Positions 33,044 through 43,128 are shown, counted from the stretch's first letter. The stretch: 64,000 bases of DNA from Antedon mediterranea (GCF_964355755.1 NC_092670.1:38801795-38865794); one strand, 5' to 3'. Numbers and translations are program-made. Notes: a model not told the origin generated them from the sequence alone.

Positions 33044-36000
33044 CTATTAAAATTTTAAAATACAAACCATGAATAATAAAGTAATTAAAAAAATTGTAAA
33101 ATAATTGAATTAGCAAAGACAAAGAAGTGTTTCTACTAAGAGAGTTGACTGTATAGAGTATCACGGTGTGACATCACAACGATAGAGGGCGCTGCATGAT
33201 TGCTAGACAACGAAAAAATTCGTTCAGCGCTACTATGTTGATAAACAGTAAAGATCTGTATTTCTATCAAATTATGTATCTTAGCTTGATTTTTTTTAAC
33301 TTAAACTGTAGTTGAAGAATAAATAGATTACCGTATTAAAAACAAATATTTAGTGATCTTTTGAAAATTTAGTTTGTTTTTATTGAAAATTATTAAGTTT
33401 TAAAATGACTACTTCAATAAGCCTATTCCAAACCATTGGTGATCTTGGAGTCAGGCAGGCTGAACGCATTTTTGATTGCGCTAGCAACCACGCAGCGCCA
33501 CCTACCGTTGTGACGTCAGCACCGTGATACTCTATAGATGTGTTTATTGAATTAAATTTAAACAGAATAGTAAACCATTGAGGCTATCGGCATAGTCAAC
33601 TGTGCAAGTACAGTTCCCAACAACATGGTCAACTGTGGCAATAGTCAATATGGTTAGTGTCACTTAGTACTGTGCATGAAATTAATTCTTTCCAATCGGC
33701 AAAATTAACCGCGTATATATGGTTGACTTTTCATTGGCATGGTTGACAGATAGCCACCTCCAAAGATTAATTAATTAATTTTGTATAAAAATGGTTGAAG
33801 TAAGCGGTTGGATAAAATCAAAATTGGTAAAGATGTATTGACCTTCTGAAAAAATATTCTTAAAACATTTTTTGTTGAATATGCCATTTTATTGTCACAT
33901 AATAGTTATCCGTTTTGACCCAAAATTGGATCGGAAACAAAATTATTTACATGAAAAAACTGTAATTTAAAGCAAAAATAGTCAAATTGCCAGCCAATGG
34001 GTTCTTGGTTGAATTTAACCATTAATTTTGTCATTTTATAAGTGAAAACATTATTTTTTTCCATTTTTTGATGGAAATGATTAACTTTATTAAAACTTTA
34101 CAAAATAACCTATTCAAAATCTGATTTCTTTAATCTTAATTTTTTCATGTTTTGTGGACAATACATCTTTAAGTATTAATGGTTGATTTCAATAGTGTAA
34201 TCGTTGCTTATCTTACCTCTACTCAACTCGTTAGACTCGATACGTCCTGACCTATCTTGGTCGTATCGATCAAAGAAACCTTTCCAATCTTGTATGTACT
34301 TCCATAAAGCTCCAAACTCATTCACATCTATCGTACCGCTGTGGTCCTTATCGAATAAGCCTACAATAATAAATAAAGTAGGCGAAATGAATACTAAGTA
34401 CTAATAATAATAACTTAGGTATTTGTATAGCGCCAGAATCAACTAAACCGAAGTAAAAATCAAAGGCGCTTATATTGGATGTTAAAAAGATGTGTTTTAA
34501 GTTCTTTAAAAAAAATAGCAATAGAAGTTGATTTAGTAAAATGACGAGGAAGAGAATTCCAAAGAGAAGCAGCAGAGAACATAAAAGACTTTTGTCCATA
34601 AGATTTGGTGTTAATTCTAGGAACAAGTAGATAGAATTAGTGTAAAAAACATGATATTTTTAGGGAAGATTTTCCTATACAAACTACAGTGGTTCTACAA
34701 ACTCCTATTTTTAATTGGCTAGATTTTCCAATTTTAAATTAAAGGCCAATTTACACAGACGTGCGGTAACGATAAGCAGAGAAAAAATATGTAGCTTGTT
34801 CCACGTACAACCTCTATCTAACCACAGAAGAAACCGTTCGTCCGCTCTGCGTTGTGTGTAAATGGTCATAAGGAATAACATAGATTCTATATTTTTATTA
34901 TTCGTTACCGCTCGTCTGTGTAAATTAGCCTTTTTTTAAGCTAAACTGCTAAGCAACAAATTAAATAAATATAATAATGTTAAGTTATACTGTATATCAG
35001 GAAAAATATTAAATATAAAATAAAAATACACACAACATTATATAAAACAATACAAATTCCATAAATATTATTAAGAATCTTATAATATAAAATGCAATTT
35101 TTAAATTACTGTATATATTTTATTCCTGTGTGATTTAAATTTGATGAAATCCTGTTTGTAAATTGCTTCAATACCACTATGTTTATTTAAAGATCAAACA
35201 ACATATTGCAATCTACTTAAAGACTTCTCTACTAAGGATACAAAGGTCAGGTTTAATAATGCAAGTACTGTACAAAGGTCACATCCTAAATCTTATCACA
35301 GCACAGAGAATATTTTCATCTAAAGCTCTGACTACAATATCAAACTTTATGTTACAAACAAAGTGTGATGTGCCCAAATATGGTAGTGATATGCTTAAAT
35401 ATGGTAGTAATATGACATCATCATGTCCATATATGGGCACATCACTATTTTTGTCACATAAAGTTTCATAGTGTAGACATAGCTAATGTTCCCAAATATG
35501 GTAGTGATATAACATCATCATTTTTTGTCACATAAAGATTGATAGTGTAGACAGAGCTAATGGTCCCAAATATGGTAGTGACATGACGTCATCATGTCCA
35601 TATATGGGCACATCACATTTTTTGTCACATCAAGTTTGATAGTGTGACAGAGACATACCTATCATTAATCTGCAAGTCTCAGCATTGAAATGACTCCAGT
35701 TCCCATTTGTCAAAGCTTGCTGTAACTCTTTTGCTGTGACCTTGCCTGACCTATCAGCATCAACTGCTACAAACCAAGAGTAGACTGTAGGGTCCATCCC
35801 AGGTGGACATCCTGCAACAAAATAAAAACAATATTAAATACAACTCATGAGGATTCAACAAAATCTAAGCTACTGATACTATATTGTGTTTGTTATTATT
35901 TATTTATACCGAGTGACTTCTTCAGTTAAGAGGGCCCAGTTATGATCAGTAGCTGTGATGTACTAGTACACCGAGGTAACGCCCTACTTGTCTCGAAAGA

Positions 36001-37694
36001 TGTACTAGGTTCTTTAAAGTGCACATGAGCTAGATGTGTAGACTGGACCTAAGGTTTATAGTCTTTATCCTAGAAGACTCGTTCTACAACCAGAACCATA
36101 GGGCGAGTGAGCTATACATGGTAACAGGTTTATACATAGAGTATCACGGTGTGACGTCACACTGATAGAGAGCGCTGCATGGTTGCTAGCCAACCAAAAA
36201 ATGCGTTCAACGATAATATGTTGATAAACTGTAAAGATCTGTATTTCTATCAAATTTTGTATCTTAGCTTGATTTTGTTTAACTTAAACTGTAGTTGAAG
36301 AATAAATAGATTATTAAAAACAAATATTTAGTAATCTTTTGAAATTTTAGTTTGTTTTTATTGAAAATTATTATGTTTTAAATGACTACTTCAATAAGCC
36401 TATTCCAAACCATTGGTGACCTTGGAGTCACTCAGGCAGGTTGAACGCATATTTGGTTGTGCTAGCAACCACGTAGCGCCACCCACTGTCGTGACGTCAG
36501 CACTGTGATTACTCTATAGCATCTCAGTATCAGCCAGTGAGGCCTACGACAACGAAAGTCTACTTCATCCTAAATCGTGAGGAGTGCATACCTCCTTGTC
36601 CTCCATAAGGTGCACCACCAAATGACTGACCTCCAGGTGCACCAAACCTAGCAGGGGGTTGCCCTCCATAGCCTGCTGGTGGCTGACCCCCATATCCTGT
36701 TGGAGGTTGTCCACCATAACCAGCAGGTGGTTGACCTCCATACCCGGCAGGTGGTTGACCTCCGTAACCTTGTGGTTGTTGCCCATATCCTCCTGGAGCG
36801 CCTTGTGGTGGTGGTTGTCGATATCCACCAGGCGGTGGTTGTTGCCCATAAGCTGGTGCTCTTCCTGCAGGAGCATACCCAGTTTGTTGTTGCCCATAAG
36901 GATTCTAAAGGAAGGGAAAAACTAGTAAAGTTATCTTATTAATTAGCATAATAATTCCTCAAATTATATAATGTGCAATTATTTCCTTGCGCAATTTATT
37001 TGAATCAAAATACTCAATTCAAATTGCAGAAAAAATTTCAAAATGACCAAAGTATTTTCAGTATATTTGACAAAACCGAAAAATTTACTGAAAAAAACTT
37101 TAAGGGAAATAGTGATCCTCTCGCCACAATTTCAAATTGCGCATAAATAAAATCATTTAAATTATACTGTACTTTAAACTTAGGCCTGGATAGGTTGGAT
37201 AGCATGGAGTAAAGCATGGTTATAGTACTGCTAAATAACAATTAATTATTTAATTTTAATATATATATATGCCTGGGCCTAATAATAATATTAATAAATT
37301 AAATATTAAATAATAATATATGAAACTGTGCGTGACATAAAGTAAATCAGATATCCAAAATAGACGAGCATGATACCGTAATCGAAGGCCTAAGTATGCT
37401 AGGCCTAAATTTCGATGGCTGGCGCAAGTGTTGTGTTGGTGGAGAGGCAGGGGGCAAACGTCGTGTGAAAACAAGATAAAGAAAGGCGAGAGTGACAAGA
37501 AGAGGGCTAACTTATTTCGAGACAAAACGGTATATAGTTTTTGTTAAAATAAATGGAGGCATTCGAAACAAATGCTATAATCTAATGAAAAAAACTTTAG
37601 AATTAATGTATATACGATAATACTACGAATATTCGGTAATTATCTATTTTACCTGAGGAGGTGGAGCTCCGCCTTGCGGATAATTATACGCCAT
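32817..37694 (-). CDS. PEF1: PEF1 (peflin), complete, five exons
   Basis: Exons 37653-37694, 36592-36904, 35659-35811, 34217-34360 and 32817-33043 join in frame into 292 residues; vertebrate peflin is of similar size. Residues 1-118 are a Pro/Gly/Tyr/Gln-rich tail starting [14 protein letters not shown] with repeated YGGQPPAG. The rest is a penta-EF-hand domain: loops at 136-147 ([12 protein letters not shown]), 173-184 ([12 protein letters not shown]) and 203-214 ([12 protein letters not shown]) have good calcium-binding positions; the last two hands ([23 protein letters not shown]) are degenerate, as expected for dimerisation hands. Peflin forms a calcium-sensitive heterodimer with ALG-2 (PDCD6) and acts in ER-to-Golgi traffic and as a CUL3-KLHL12 co-adaptor. 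Confidence 0.96.
33152..33536. repeat. MITE-6 copy in PEF1 intron 4
   Basis: About 385 bp bounded by TATAGAGTATCACGGTGTGA and TCAGCACCGTGATACTCTATA, an inverted pair. The right arm contains TGACGTCA. Internally almost the same as 36133-36518 (TGTTGATAAACAGTAAAGAT; CCATTGGTGATCTTGGAGTC). A TA target duplication is possible. Confidence 0.85.
33827..34173 (+). repeat. MITE-7 copy
   Basis: Bounded by TAAAGATGTATTGACC and GGACAATACATCTTTAA, about 347 bp, sharing the internal words of 17167-17485. Lies 44 bp from PEF1 exon 4. Confidence 0.75.
34217..34360 (-). CDS. PEF1: PEF1 exon 4, second and third EF hands
   Basis: 144 bp encoding [39 protein letters not shown] and RIESNELSR. Acceptor TTGTAG, donor GTAAG; both phases match. 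Confidence 0.95.
34408..34626 (-). mobile_element. CR1/L2-like LINE 3' end
   Basis: Minus-strand copy of the sequence at 61129-61336: [11 protein letters not shown] near the start, then a frameshifted WNSLP region, ELKTHLFN-type codons and a tail of GGCGCTATACAAATACCTAA plus TTATTATTA. More than 90 percent alike by eye. The reading frame is broken. Confidence 0.75.
34739..34933. repeat. MITE-4 copy
   Basis: Foldback element with ends TTAAAGGCCAATTTACACAG and CTGTGTAAATTAGCCTTT; arms CGTGCGGTAACGA and TCGTTACCGCTCG pair. About 195 bp, no ORF. A terminus fragment occurs at 12366. Confidence 0.8.
35321..35485 (+). repeat. MITE-1 copy
   Basis: First of three adjacent copies in PEF1 intron 3. 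Complete, with TAAAGCTCTGACTACAATAT and ATAGTGTAGACATAGCTAA ends. Confidence 0.85.
35486..35560 (+). repeat. MITE-1 copy, left half missing
   Basis: Starts GTTCCCAAATATGGTAGTGA right after the previous copy and lacks the centre, ending TGTAGACAGAGCTAA. Confidence 0.8.
35561..35652 (+). repeat. MITE-1 copy abutting a PEF1 splice donor
   Basis: Starts TGGTCCCAAATATGGTAG and ends AGTGTGACAGAG at 35652, exactly where the PEF1 exon 3 donor hexamer (35653-35658) begins. Confidence 0.8.
35659..35811 (-). CDS. PEF1: PEF1 exon 3, first EF hand
   Basis: 153 bp encoding [20 protein letters not shown] and the rest of EF hand 1, ending CRLMI. The donor GTATGT (35653-35658) is followed at once by the terminus of a MITE-1 copy, which therefore supplies intron bases right after the splice site. 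Confidence 0.95.
35900..36115 (-). mobile_element. SINE-A copy
   Basis: Minus-strand body from CAGAACCATAGGGCGAGTGA side to GGGCCCAGT and a TATAAATA tail. The tRNA head is gone. Confidence 0.75.
36133..36518. repeat. MITE-6 copy in PEF1 intron 2
   Basis: Second copy of the 385-bp element, bounded by CATAGAGTATCACGGTGTGA and CAGCACTGTGATTACTCTAT. Both arms contain TGACGTCA. It ends 73 bp from PEF1 exon 2. Confidence 0.85.
36592..36904 (-). CDS. PEF1: PEF1 exon 2, low-complexity tail
   Basis: 313 bp encoding [20 protein letters not shown] and onward. It contains five near-identical 24-bp repeats (TATGGAGGTCAACCACCTGC type) giving YGGQPPAG. Shadow frames stay open on the other strand because of the repeat. 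The exon ends with one base of a Gly codon. Confidence 0.93.
36905..37652. other. PEF1 intron 1
   Basis: No element or exon recognised. A short TA-rich tract near 37259-37310. Confidence 0.5.
37653..37694 (-). CDS. PEF1: PEF1 exon 1
   Basis: Only 14 codons, [14 protein letters not shown], then donor GTAAAA. The MAY start is shared with vertebrate peflin, supporting the chosen ATG at 37694. No upstream in-frame ATG is seen nearby. Confidence 0.9.
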
Positions 37695-37804
37695 GTTGTT
37701 TTGTAATTGTAACAGCACATTTGCCCAATTCTAATAAACGTTGCCAGATAAATTATTAAGCGTTTAGTACGTTATACGCGACGAAGCCGTAAAGTGGAAC
37801 GGTT

Positions 37805-37812
37805 TGACGTCA
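37805..37812. promoter_or_regulatory. CRE site upstream of PEF1
   Basis: TGACGTCA, followed by TCATAATACGT, 111 bp upstream of the PEF1 start codon. Position fits a proximal promoter element; no TATA box is evident. Confidence 0.4.
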
Positions 37813-38054
37813 TCATAATACGTAACGTTAAACTGCTTGCGGAATCATTTATAATGAATTTGTCAATTTGTCTTGAATGGCATTGGTCATATATGCGCAT
37901 ATCATTCATATCATTTGAAGTTTTTGTTAAGTTGAATATTATTAATTTGAGGAGAAGAAAACACATTTTCAAAGTGTGTTTATTGGACTACTTCCATATT
38001 AGATGACAAATTTCGTTTTTGTAAAAGCACAAGTTAACGGAGTACTTACTCGAA

Positions 38055-38077
38055 CGTTTCGATCTCTATCAGAGATC
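38055..38077 (-). ncRNA. Degenerate hammerhead-like motif at the Penelope 3' end
   Basis: On the minus strand: GATCTCTGATAGAGATC, a perfect 7-bp palindrome around GAT, followed directly by GAAACG. CTGAT...GAAAC is reminiscent of the hammerhead core reported from Penelope-like elements, but the CTGATGA box is altered and stem II is unusual. Not expected to be an active ribozyme as it stands. Confidence 0.3.
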
Positions 38078-38099
38078 CTTCTCAACTGACTGCGGAGTG

Positions 38100-38837
38100 T
38101 TAATGCAGCTTGGTCATTCTTGACGTCATCTGTTGATGACGTTGTACGCCTCCGGTTGTAGGTTGGAGGTTGTGCGGGGCTCGGCCAGGTGATGTGTCTA
38201 TCAAATCATTGTACAAATGCGAGAGTTCGTGGGCTCCAGTGTCCCGGTTCATGGTCTTCTCTTTATTTCTCCTTATATGTAATGATTCTCTAATCTGTCT
38301 GTCTTTGCGTTTAGGCTCTTTGGTTAAGATGGTAGCCTCCCAGTTCGGTACATGATTGTGTTTTATGACATGTTCTGTAATGGCAGATTTGTGTATGATC
38401 GAAGATGTGGATGTTCTGGAGGCCCTAGTCATTACTCCCCCCGTGTTTGTTGTAACATCTTTTTTGTGATCATTAATTCGTGTTTGTAATGCCCTCCCTG
38501 TTTCCCCAATGTAAACTTGTGGACAGTTGCGGCAGGTGACTTCGTAGATTACTCCACATGTATCCATCTTCTCGATTTTATCTTTTGGGTGGACGAGGCT
38601 ATTCTTGATTTTATTTTGGGGTAGGAAATAGGTTCCGACATTGTGATAGGAGAGAGTGCGTCGTATTCTTTCTGCCATTCCTTTTACATAGGGGATTCCT
38701 ATGCTACCTCGCATCTTGATCTTTTCCTTCTGTGGTTCGTGTCCTTTGTTCTTTTTTCTTTTTCGGTTTTCCATAACTCTCTGGAAGGACCACTCTGGAT
38801 ACTGGCAGTTGTGTAACGCTTTCTTGATGTTATCCAT
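38100..38837 (-). CDS. Penelope-like element ORF end with GIY-YIG endonuclease
   Basis: 245 residues, all of it from a retroelement polyprotein. Residues about 46-55 (IGIPYVKGMA) form the linker after the missing reverse transcriptase. The GIY-YIG nuclease follows: GVIYEVTCRNCPQVYIGETG, then ALQTRINDHKKDV with the catalytic Arg, preceded by Cys residues of a Cys/His cluster (CGVIY, CRNC). The C-terminus is basic. This is the endonuclease type of Penelope-like elements with a GIY-YIG domain. The apparent ATG at 38837 coincides with the truncation point and is not a real start. Confidence 0.9.
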   Translation of the reverse strand: MDNIKKALHNCQYPEWSFQRVMENRKRKKNKGHEPQKEKIKMRGSIGIPYVKGMAERIRRTLSYHNVGTYFLPQNKIKNSLVHPKDKIEKMDTCGVIYEVTCRNCPQVYIGETGRALQTRINDHKKDVTTNTGGVMTRASRTSTSSIIHKSAITEHVIKHNHVPNWEATILTKEPKRKDRQIRESLHIRRNKEKTMNRDTGAHELSHLYNDLIDTSPGRAPHNLQPTTGGVQRHQQMTSRMTKLH

Positions 38838-39216
38838 CTACTTCCATATTGGAATCACATTAACATAAGTAGGCTAAAGGGAAGCATGTTGATTAGAATT
38901 GATCATCTTCAAAAACTATCGGAAATACCACCGGCTTGTAAAATAGGCATGTATTTAAAAGAGGCACTTTTCCAGATCCAGTTGCAGTACATACATGGAA
39001 AAAAAAATTTTCTCGGTCATGAGCCCGGTCATGAGTCTAAGTAAGGCCTATCCCAAAATTTGAATCAGCATGACGTGGTGATATAGGAGACCATATTCAT
39101 TGAGAATCAAAACCACTATAGCAACAAGTATCTGTGTAACAAAATTAGGCCTATACGTCACCCGTGGAGGTCACACATCTTGCAGTTGAAATCAACAATC
39201 TTCAATTACTTATGAG

Positions 39217-39365
39217 TAAAAGTTCTGTCTACACTATAAAAAGTGTGATGTGCCAAAATATGGTAGTGATATCTAAATAATTAGCATATGATATGACGTC
39301 ATCGTGTCCATATATAGGCACATCACATTTTTTGTCACATTATTGCATAGTGTAGACAGAGCTTT
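39217..39365 (+). repeat. MITE-1 copy
   Basis: Left end TTCTGTCTACACTATAA, one unit with a small insertion, right end GCATAGTGTAGACAGAGCTT. Confidence 0.8.
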
Positions 39366-39450
39366 AGTTTATAATATTATAGTTGATTAAAAAATGTACG
39401 ATCGGCGGACGAGACAGTGTAATGAATGAATGAATGAATGATAGGCTTAC

Positions 39451-39634
39451 TGTATGATGAAAGGATCACCATGGAGATGAATGATGATGGTGGATCCGGT
39501 GTTGGATGGAGAACAATCTATTTTAAGTGTTCCCATGGAACCGCTCTTCCGTCGATCCTCTGATAACTCAGCACCATTTCCAGGATAAAATTCAGTCATA
39601 TGACGTGAAAAGTCTTTTGTACGAGAAATTAAAA
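39451..39634 (-). CDS. Orphan exon candidate
   Basis: A 184-bp open stretch with a strong acceptor (GTTTTTTATTTCGTGACAG) and a strong donor (CA|GTAAGC). It would encode LISRTKDFSRHMTEFYPGNG, then GSMGTLKIDC and STIIIHLHGDPFII. The composition is protein-like and unlike repeats. I do not recognise the family, and I could not find matching exons on either side; a candidate piece near 39880-39990 does not join in phase. Could be one exon of a gene whose other exons are divergent, or chance. Confidence 0.35.
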
Positions 39635-40031
39635 CTGTCACGAAATAAAAAACACATCGTAAATCATATTAAATTCAATTAATGTACAATTTTATTTTAC
39701 TTGTACAAATAATGTTTCACTTGTTACAAAAATATTTAATATGATTATGTGTAGGTCTAAATAGTATTTTTGTTCGTGAAAAGGCTGTTTTTCATTAGGG
39801 AATGAAATATAATATGCGAATAGTATAGTAGAGGTCTTTATTTGCTTCTGAGATATAAATTTGGCAATTATTACCATATGACGCCTTGCCGTTTACATGG
39901 ACGTATGTTAATATTGGTGGTTGTGGTTAACACGGCCATTTTAAGTTCATTATAAAGACCACATCGGATACTTTTTATTAATTTAGTCATTGTGTAAATT
40001 TCTCCTTGAGGGTGAACAACTGTTCGGTATC

Positions 40032-40174
40032 TAATGCTCTGTCTACACTATCAAACTGGTTTGATTTTACCAAAAAAGTGTGATGTGCCCAAATATGGTA
40101 GTAATGACATCAGCGTGACCATATGGGCACATCACATTTTTTGTTACATAAAGTTTGATAGTAGACAGAACTTT
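40032..40174 (+). repeat. MITE-1 copy
   Basis: Left end TAATGCTCTGTCTACACTAT; single unit; right terminus has lost two bases. Confidence 0.8.
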
Positions 40175-40372
40175 CAATATCGTATGTGCGGTATATCAAA
40201 GTGTGATGTTTTATCATTGACATTGTATTGTACAAAATGATTTAGCAAATTATTGTATTGATATCATATTACAATACCAATATCGAAACTCATTCAGAGA
40301 GCCGACAAGCAAACCGTGTACACTGGTAATAAAAGGCAATGCCACTGACCTATTAAATATAAACGCCCGTTC

Positions 40373-40503
40373 TTAAGCTCTGTCTACACTATCAAACTTA
40401 GTTTGACAACAAAAGTGTGATATGCCCAAATATGGTAGTGATATGCTCAAATATGGTAATCATCATGTCCATGCGTTTCACATTTATAAAAAGTTTTATA
40501 GTG
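40373..40503 (+). repeat. MITE-1 copy, right end degraded
   Basis: TTAAGCTCTGTCTACACTAT at left, two units, then a shortened right arm ending in AAAAGTTTTATAGTG. Confidence 0.75.
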
Positions 40504-40959
40504 AAAGGGATTAGAATATGTCACGGCATTTGTTTGTTTTGTAGTATTTAAATTTTAATATACGACTGTAAAATTTAATTTAAATTACCAAGTTTTACTC
40601 ATTGGTGAGATAATCCCGTAGGTTCAATGGTTCAGTTTATATCTTTATCTTGTTTTAAGTAGATCGAAAGTCGTAACAACTTGCTATAATATGATATTAT
40701 TTACTCTTGGGGTCCTTCAAGCCATATTTTAATCCCTCAAATCGTATCGAGAATGTGTAGAAGCTGAGAAGCCAAGTTTTCCGTAACGTCAACAGCTCTT
40801 CTGCTTAGCTCTAATTTTGGCTATAGTCCAGATAAGACTTACTGACGAACAAGTGTCGTTATATACAGGTTAACCGCTAACAGGTTAGGTGCTAAGGTTA
40901 AAAGAAGATTGTAAACATGGAAATGATGCAGCCATCGTCAGAGCATATTGTTATTATAT

Positions 40960-41172
40960 CAATAATCAATAATAATAATAATCACTAATAATAATAATCA
41001 ATAATAATAATTATCAATAATAATAACAATCAATAATAATAATAATCAATAATAATAACAATCAATATTAATAATAATCAATAATAATAGGGGCCTAATA
41101 ATCAATAATAATAATAATCAATAATAATAATAATAATCAATAATAATAATAATCAATAATAATAATAATAGA
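40960..41172. repeat. (AAT)n / AATAATAATC array
   Basis: About 210 bp of AATAAT with a regular ATCAAT interruption every 12-18 bp. Ends next to the SINE-B copy. Confidence 0.95.
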
Positions 41173-41221
41173 GAGATGCCTCTTGAATAGGAATAGGAAT
41201 TGGTCGTGGTGTGAAATATGT

Positions 41222-41475
41222 ATTTTTCTCCAATTCAGTTGACGCGTTACGCAATGTGTTGGGTTACTGATCGTGAGATCGTGGTTCGAATCCAACTCAT
41301 TGCTTGCATCCTTAGACAAGACACTTACATTTGCCTCCCCACCCAGGTGTATAAATACCGATACCGGTTTGATCAAGACACAACTTTGCGCTGATTACTA
41401 GCTGCATTATTATGGGAGTATGTTTCCATACGTGTTTGATCCAAAAAATTACTGGGCCAATAATGTGCAGCTACA
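41222..41475 (+). mobile_element. SINE-B copy with tRNA-like head
   Basis: B box GTGGTTCGAATCC follows a region resembling the first half of a tRNA. Then come GACAAGACACTTACATTTGC, CCTCCCCACCCAGGTGTATA and AATACCGATACCGG, the typical body of tRNA-derived SINEs of marine invertebrates, and the part shared with 7128-7273. Confidence 0.75.
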
Positions 41476-41907
41476 TGCGCATAAGAATAAACTATATATT
41501 TCAATTCATAGCAAAGGAAGTTTGCCCTAAATAGGGATGTTCCACCGGTATCAGAGAAACGAAACAAATAGTTATCAATTTATAGAATTGTTACTTTAAC
41601 GACTGTGTAACAGAGAATTGTGGTTAAGGGTATCTGAACATGTGTTCGTGTGATCTGTAAATCCGGAATTAAAATATTTGTTTATTCACGGAATCTTTAG
41701 TGATTTTATTTGTGTTTTTAAATAGTGGTTAATAATGCGGTAAAATGTATTGTTTACATAAAATAGTTGTAAACGTAGGCCTATGTTTAGACCAATTTCT
41801 AAGCTTTGAAAATGTCTTGGGTCGATGCTTTCACAATATTGTTGATTAATTCGTCATTTAGACAAATTATACTTTTAACTCTCGACAATATCATATTTTG
41901 TATGATA

Positions 41908-42035
41908 TTTAGAGAACCCCTATTAAGAGGCACTTCGAGACTCGACAAAGTGTCCTCAATATTAAGGGTCGATCCATTGACAGTAAACATGCCTATTTCC
42001 CATTCGTGTTCACATGAAAGTGTCCTAATAGAGGG
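41908..42035. repeat. GGGGACAC-family repeat, diverged
   Basis: Carries GAGAACCCCTATTAAGAGGC at left and GTGTCCTAATAGAGGGGTTT at right, an inverted pair typical of the family ends. Confidence 0.5.
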
Positions 42036-42090
42036 GTTTACGTGTATATTTCAATAAATGGAGGGGTTTACGTGTATATTTCAATAAAGG
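42031..42090. repeat. 30-bp tandem duplication
   Basis: GAGGGGTTTACGTGTATATT plus TCAATAAA(T/G)G occurs twice without a gap, with one base differing. Confidence 0.9.
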
Positions 42091-42469
42091 ATTGAATCAT
42101 ATTCCATATTATAACAGCTTACATGTAGCATTATACATTATGATTATTATTATTGTAGATATTGTAACCATAATTATTATTTTTCTAGCGCAAGGTCTTC
42201 GAGCTTTCATTTTTGTGTAGCCAGGATTTGATGTTATAGAAGGATTAAATAGCGGTTGCCTTGTAGTCGTGTCGCGCATTAAAATATTGTTATGGAAAAT
42301 AATATCGACTGCAATAATAAAAATAAATTTTACAGCACAGAAATCGATTAGCGTATTGTTGGTATAAGTACAGTATAAGAAGGTAACAAACAATGGCCTG
42401 GTTATTGTACGATTTTGATTAAGGACATCATGAATGCATCATATTATATGGTAATGATTTCGACTATGA

Positions 42470-42900
42470 GTATTATGATGATGACGTGACGACGAGAGGT
42501 TGATGACGAAATATGATGATGACGATAAGGACAATGATACCGATAAAGATTATAACGACAACGATAAGAATGGTGACGACGACGAATAATGATGACGATA
42601 AAGATTATGACAACAACGATAAGAATGGTGACGACGTCGATAAGGAATAATGACGATAAAGATTATGACGATATTATGATGTCGATGATAAGGACGACAA
42701 TGAAAGAATGGTGGAGGACGACGTTAAGAAATAATGATGATGATGATTATGACGACGACGATGAGATGACGACGACGATAAGAATGATGACAACGACGTT
42801 AGGACAATGATAACGATAAGGATTATGACGAAGGCGATGAAATAATGATGACGATAAGGATTATGATGATGACGATATGATTGTGACGACGACGATCAGG
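42470..42900. repeat. GAC/GAT-rich degenerate microsatellite
   Basis: Purine-biased ATGACGACG, GATAAGAAT and TTATGACGA words with no fixed period. It produces open frames without biological meaning. Confidence 0.9.
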
Positions 42901-42904
42901 AAGA

Positions 42905-43128
42905 ATGATGATAAGAATTGTGAAGACGACAATAAAGAATGGTGACCACGATCAGAATGACGATGATAAGAATTGTGAAGACGACAATAAAGAATGGTGA
43001 CCACGATCAGAAAGACGATAAGAATTGTGAAGACGACAATAAAGAATGGTGACCACGATCAGGATGACGATGATAAGAATTGTGAAGACGACAATAAAGA
43101 ATGGTGACCACGATCAGGAAGAATGATG
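42905..43128. repeat. 52-55-bp minisatellite, four copies
   Basis: GAATTGTGAAGACGACAATA followed by AAGAATGGTGACCACGATCA occurs at 42914, 42969, 43021 and 43076 with spacing 55, 52 and 55 bp. Confidence 0.9.

Larger units (their letters stand above)
38001..38837 (-). mobile_element. Penelope-like element, 5'-truncated, with 13-bp target duplication
   Basis: The insert is bounded on both sides by the same 13 bases, CTACTTCCATATT, at 37988-38000 and 38838-38850, so the ends can be placed to the base. It consists of the ORF at 38100-38837 (minus) and a 99-bp 3' region with a palindrome and GAAACG next to it. It lies about 300 bp upstream of the PEF1 start codon. The perfect duplication and intact ORF indicate a young copy. 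Only the 3' part of the element inserted, consistent with target-primed reverse transcription. Confidence 0.88.

Noticed and set aside
36565-36942. Three alternative ORFs over PEF1 exon 2
   Set aside because: Shadow frames of the PEF1 low-complexity exon; the PEF1 frame is fixed by its neighbours.
39880-39990. Upstream exon for the 39.45 kb orphan exon
   Set aside because: An open frame with a GTAATA donor exists, but its phase produces a stop in the orphan exon, and the matching phase lacks an acceptor or start.
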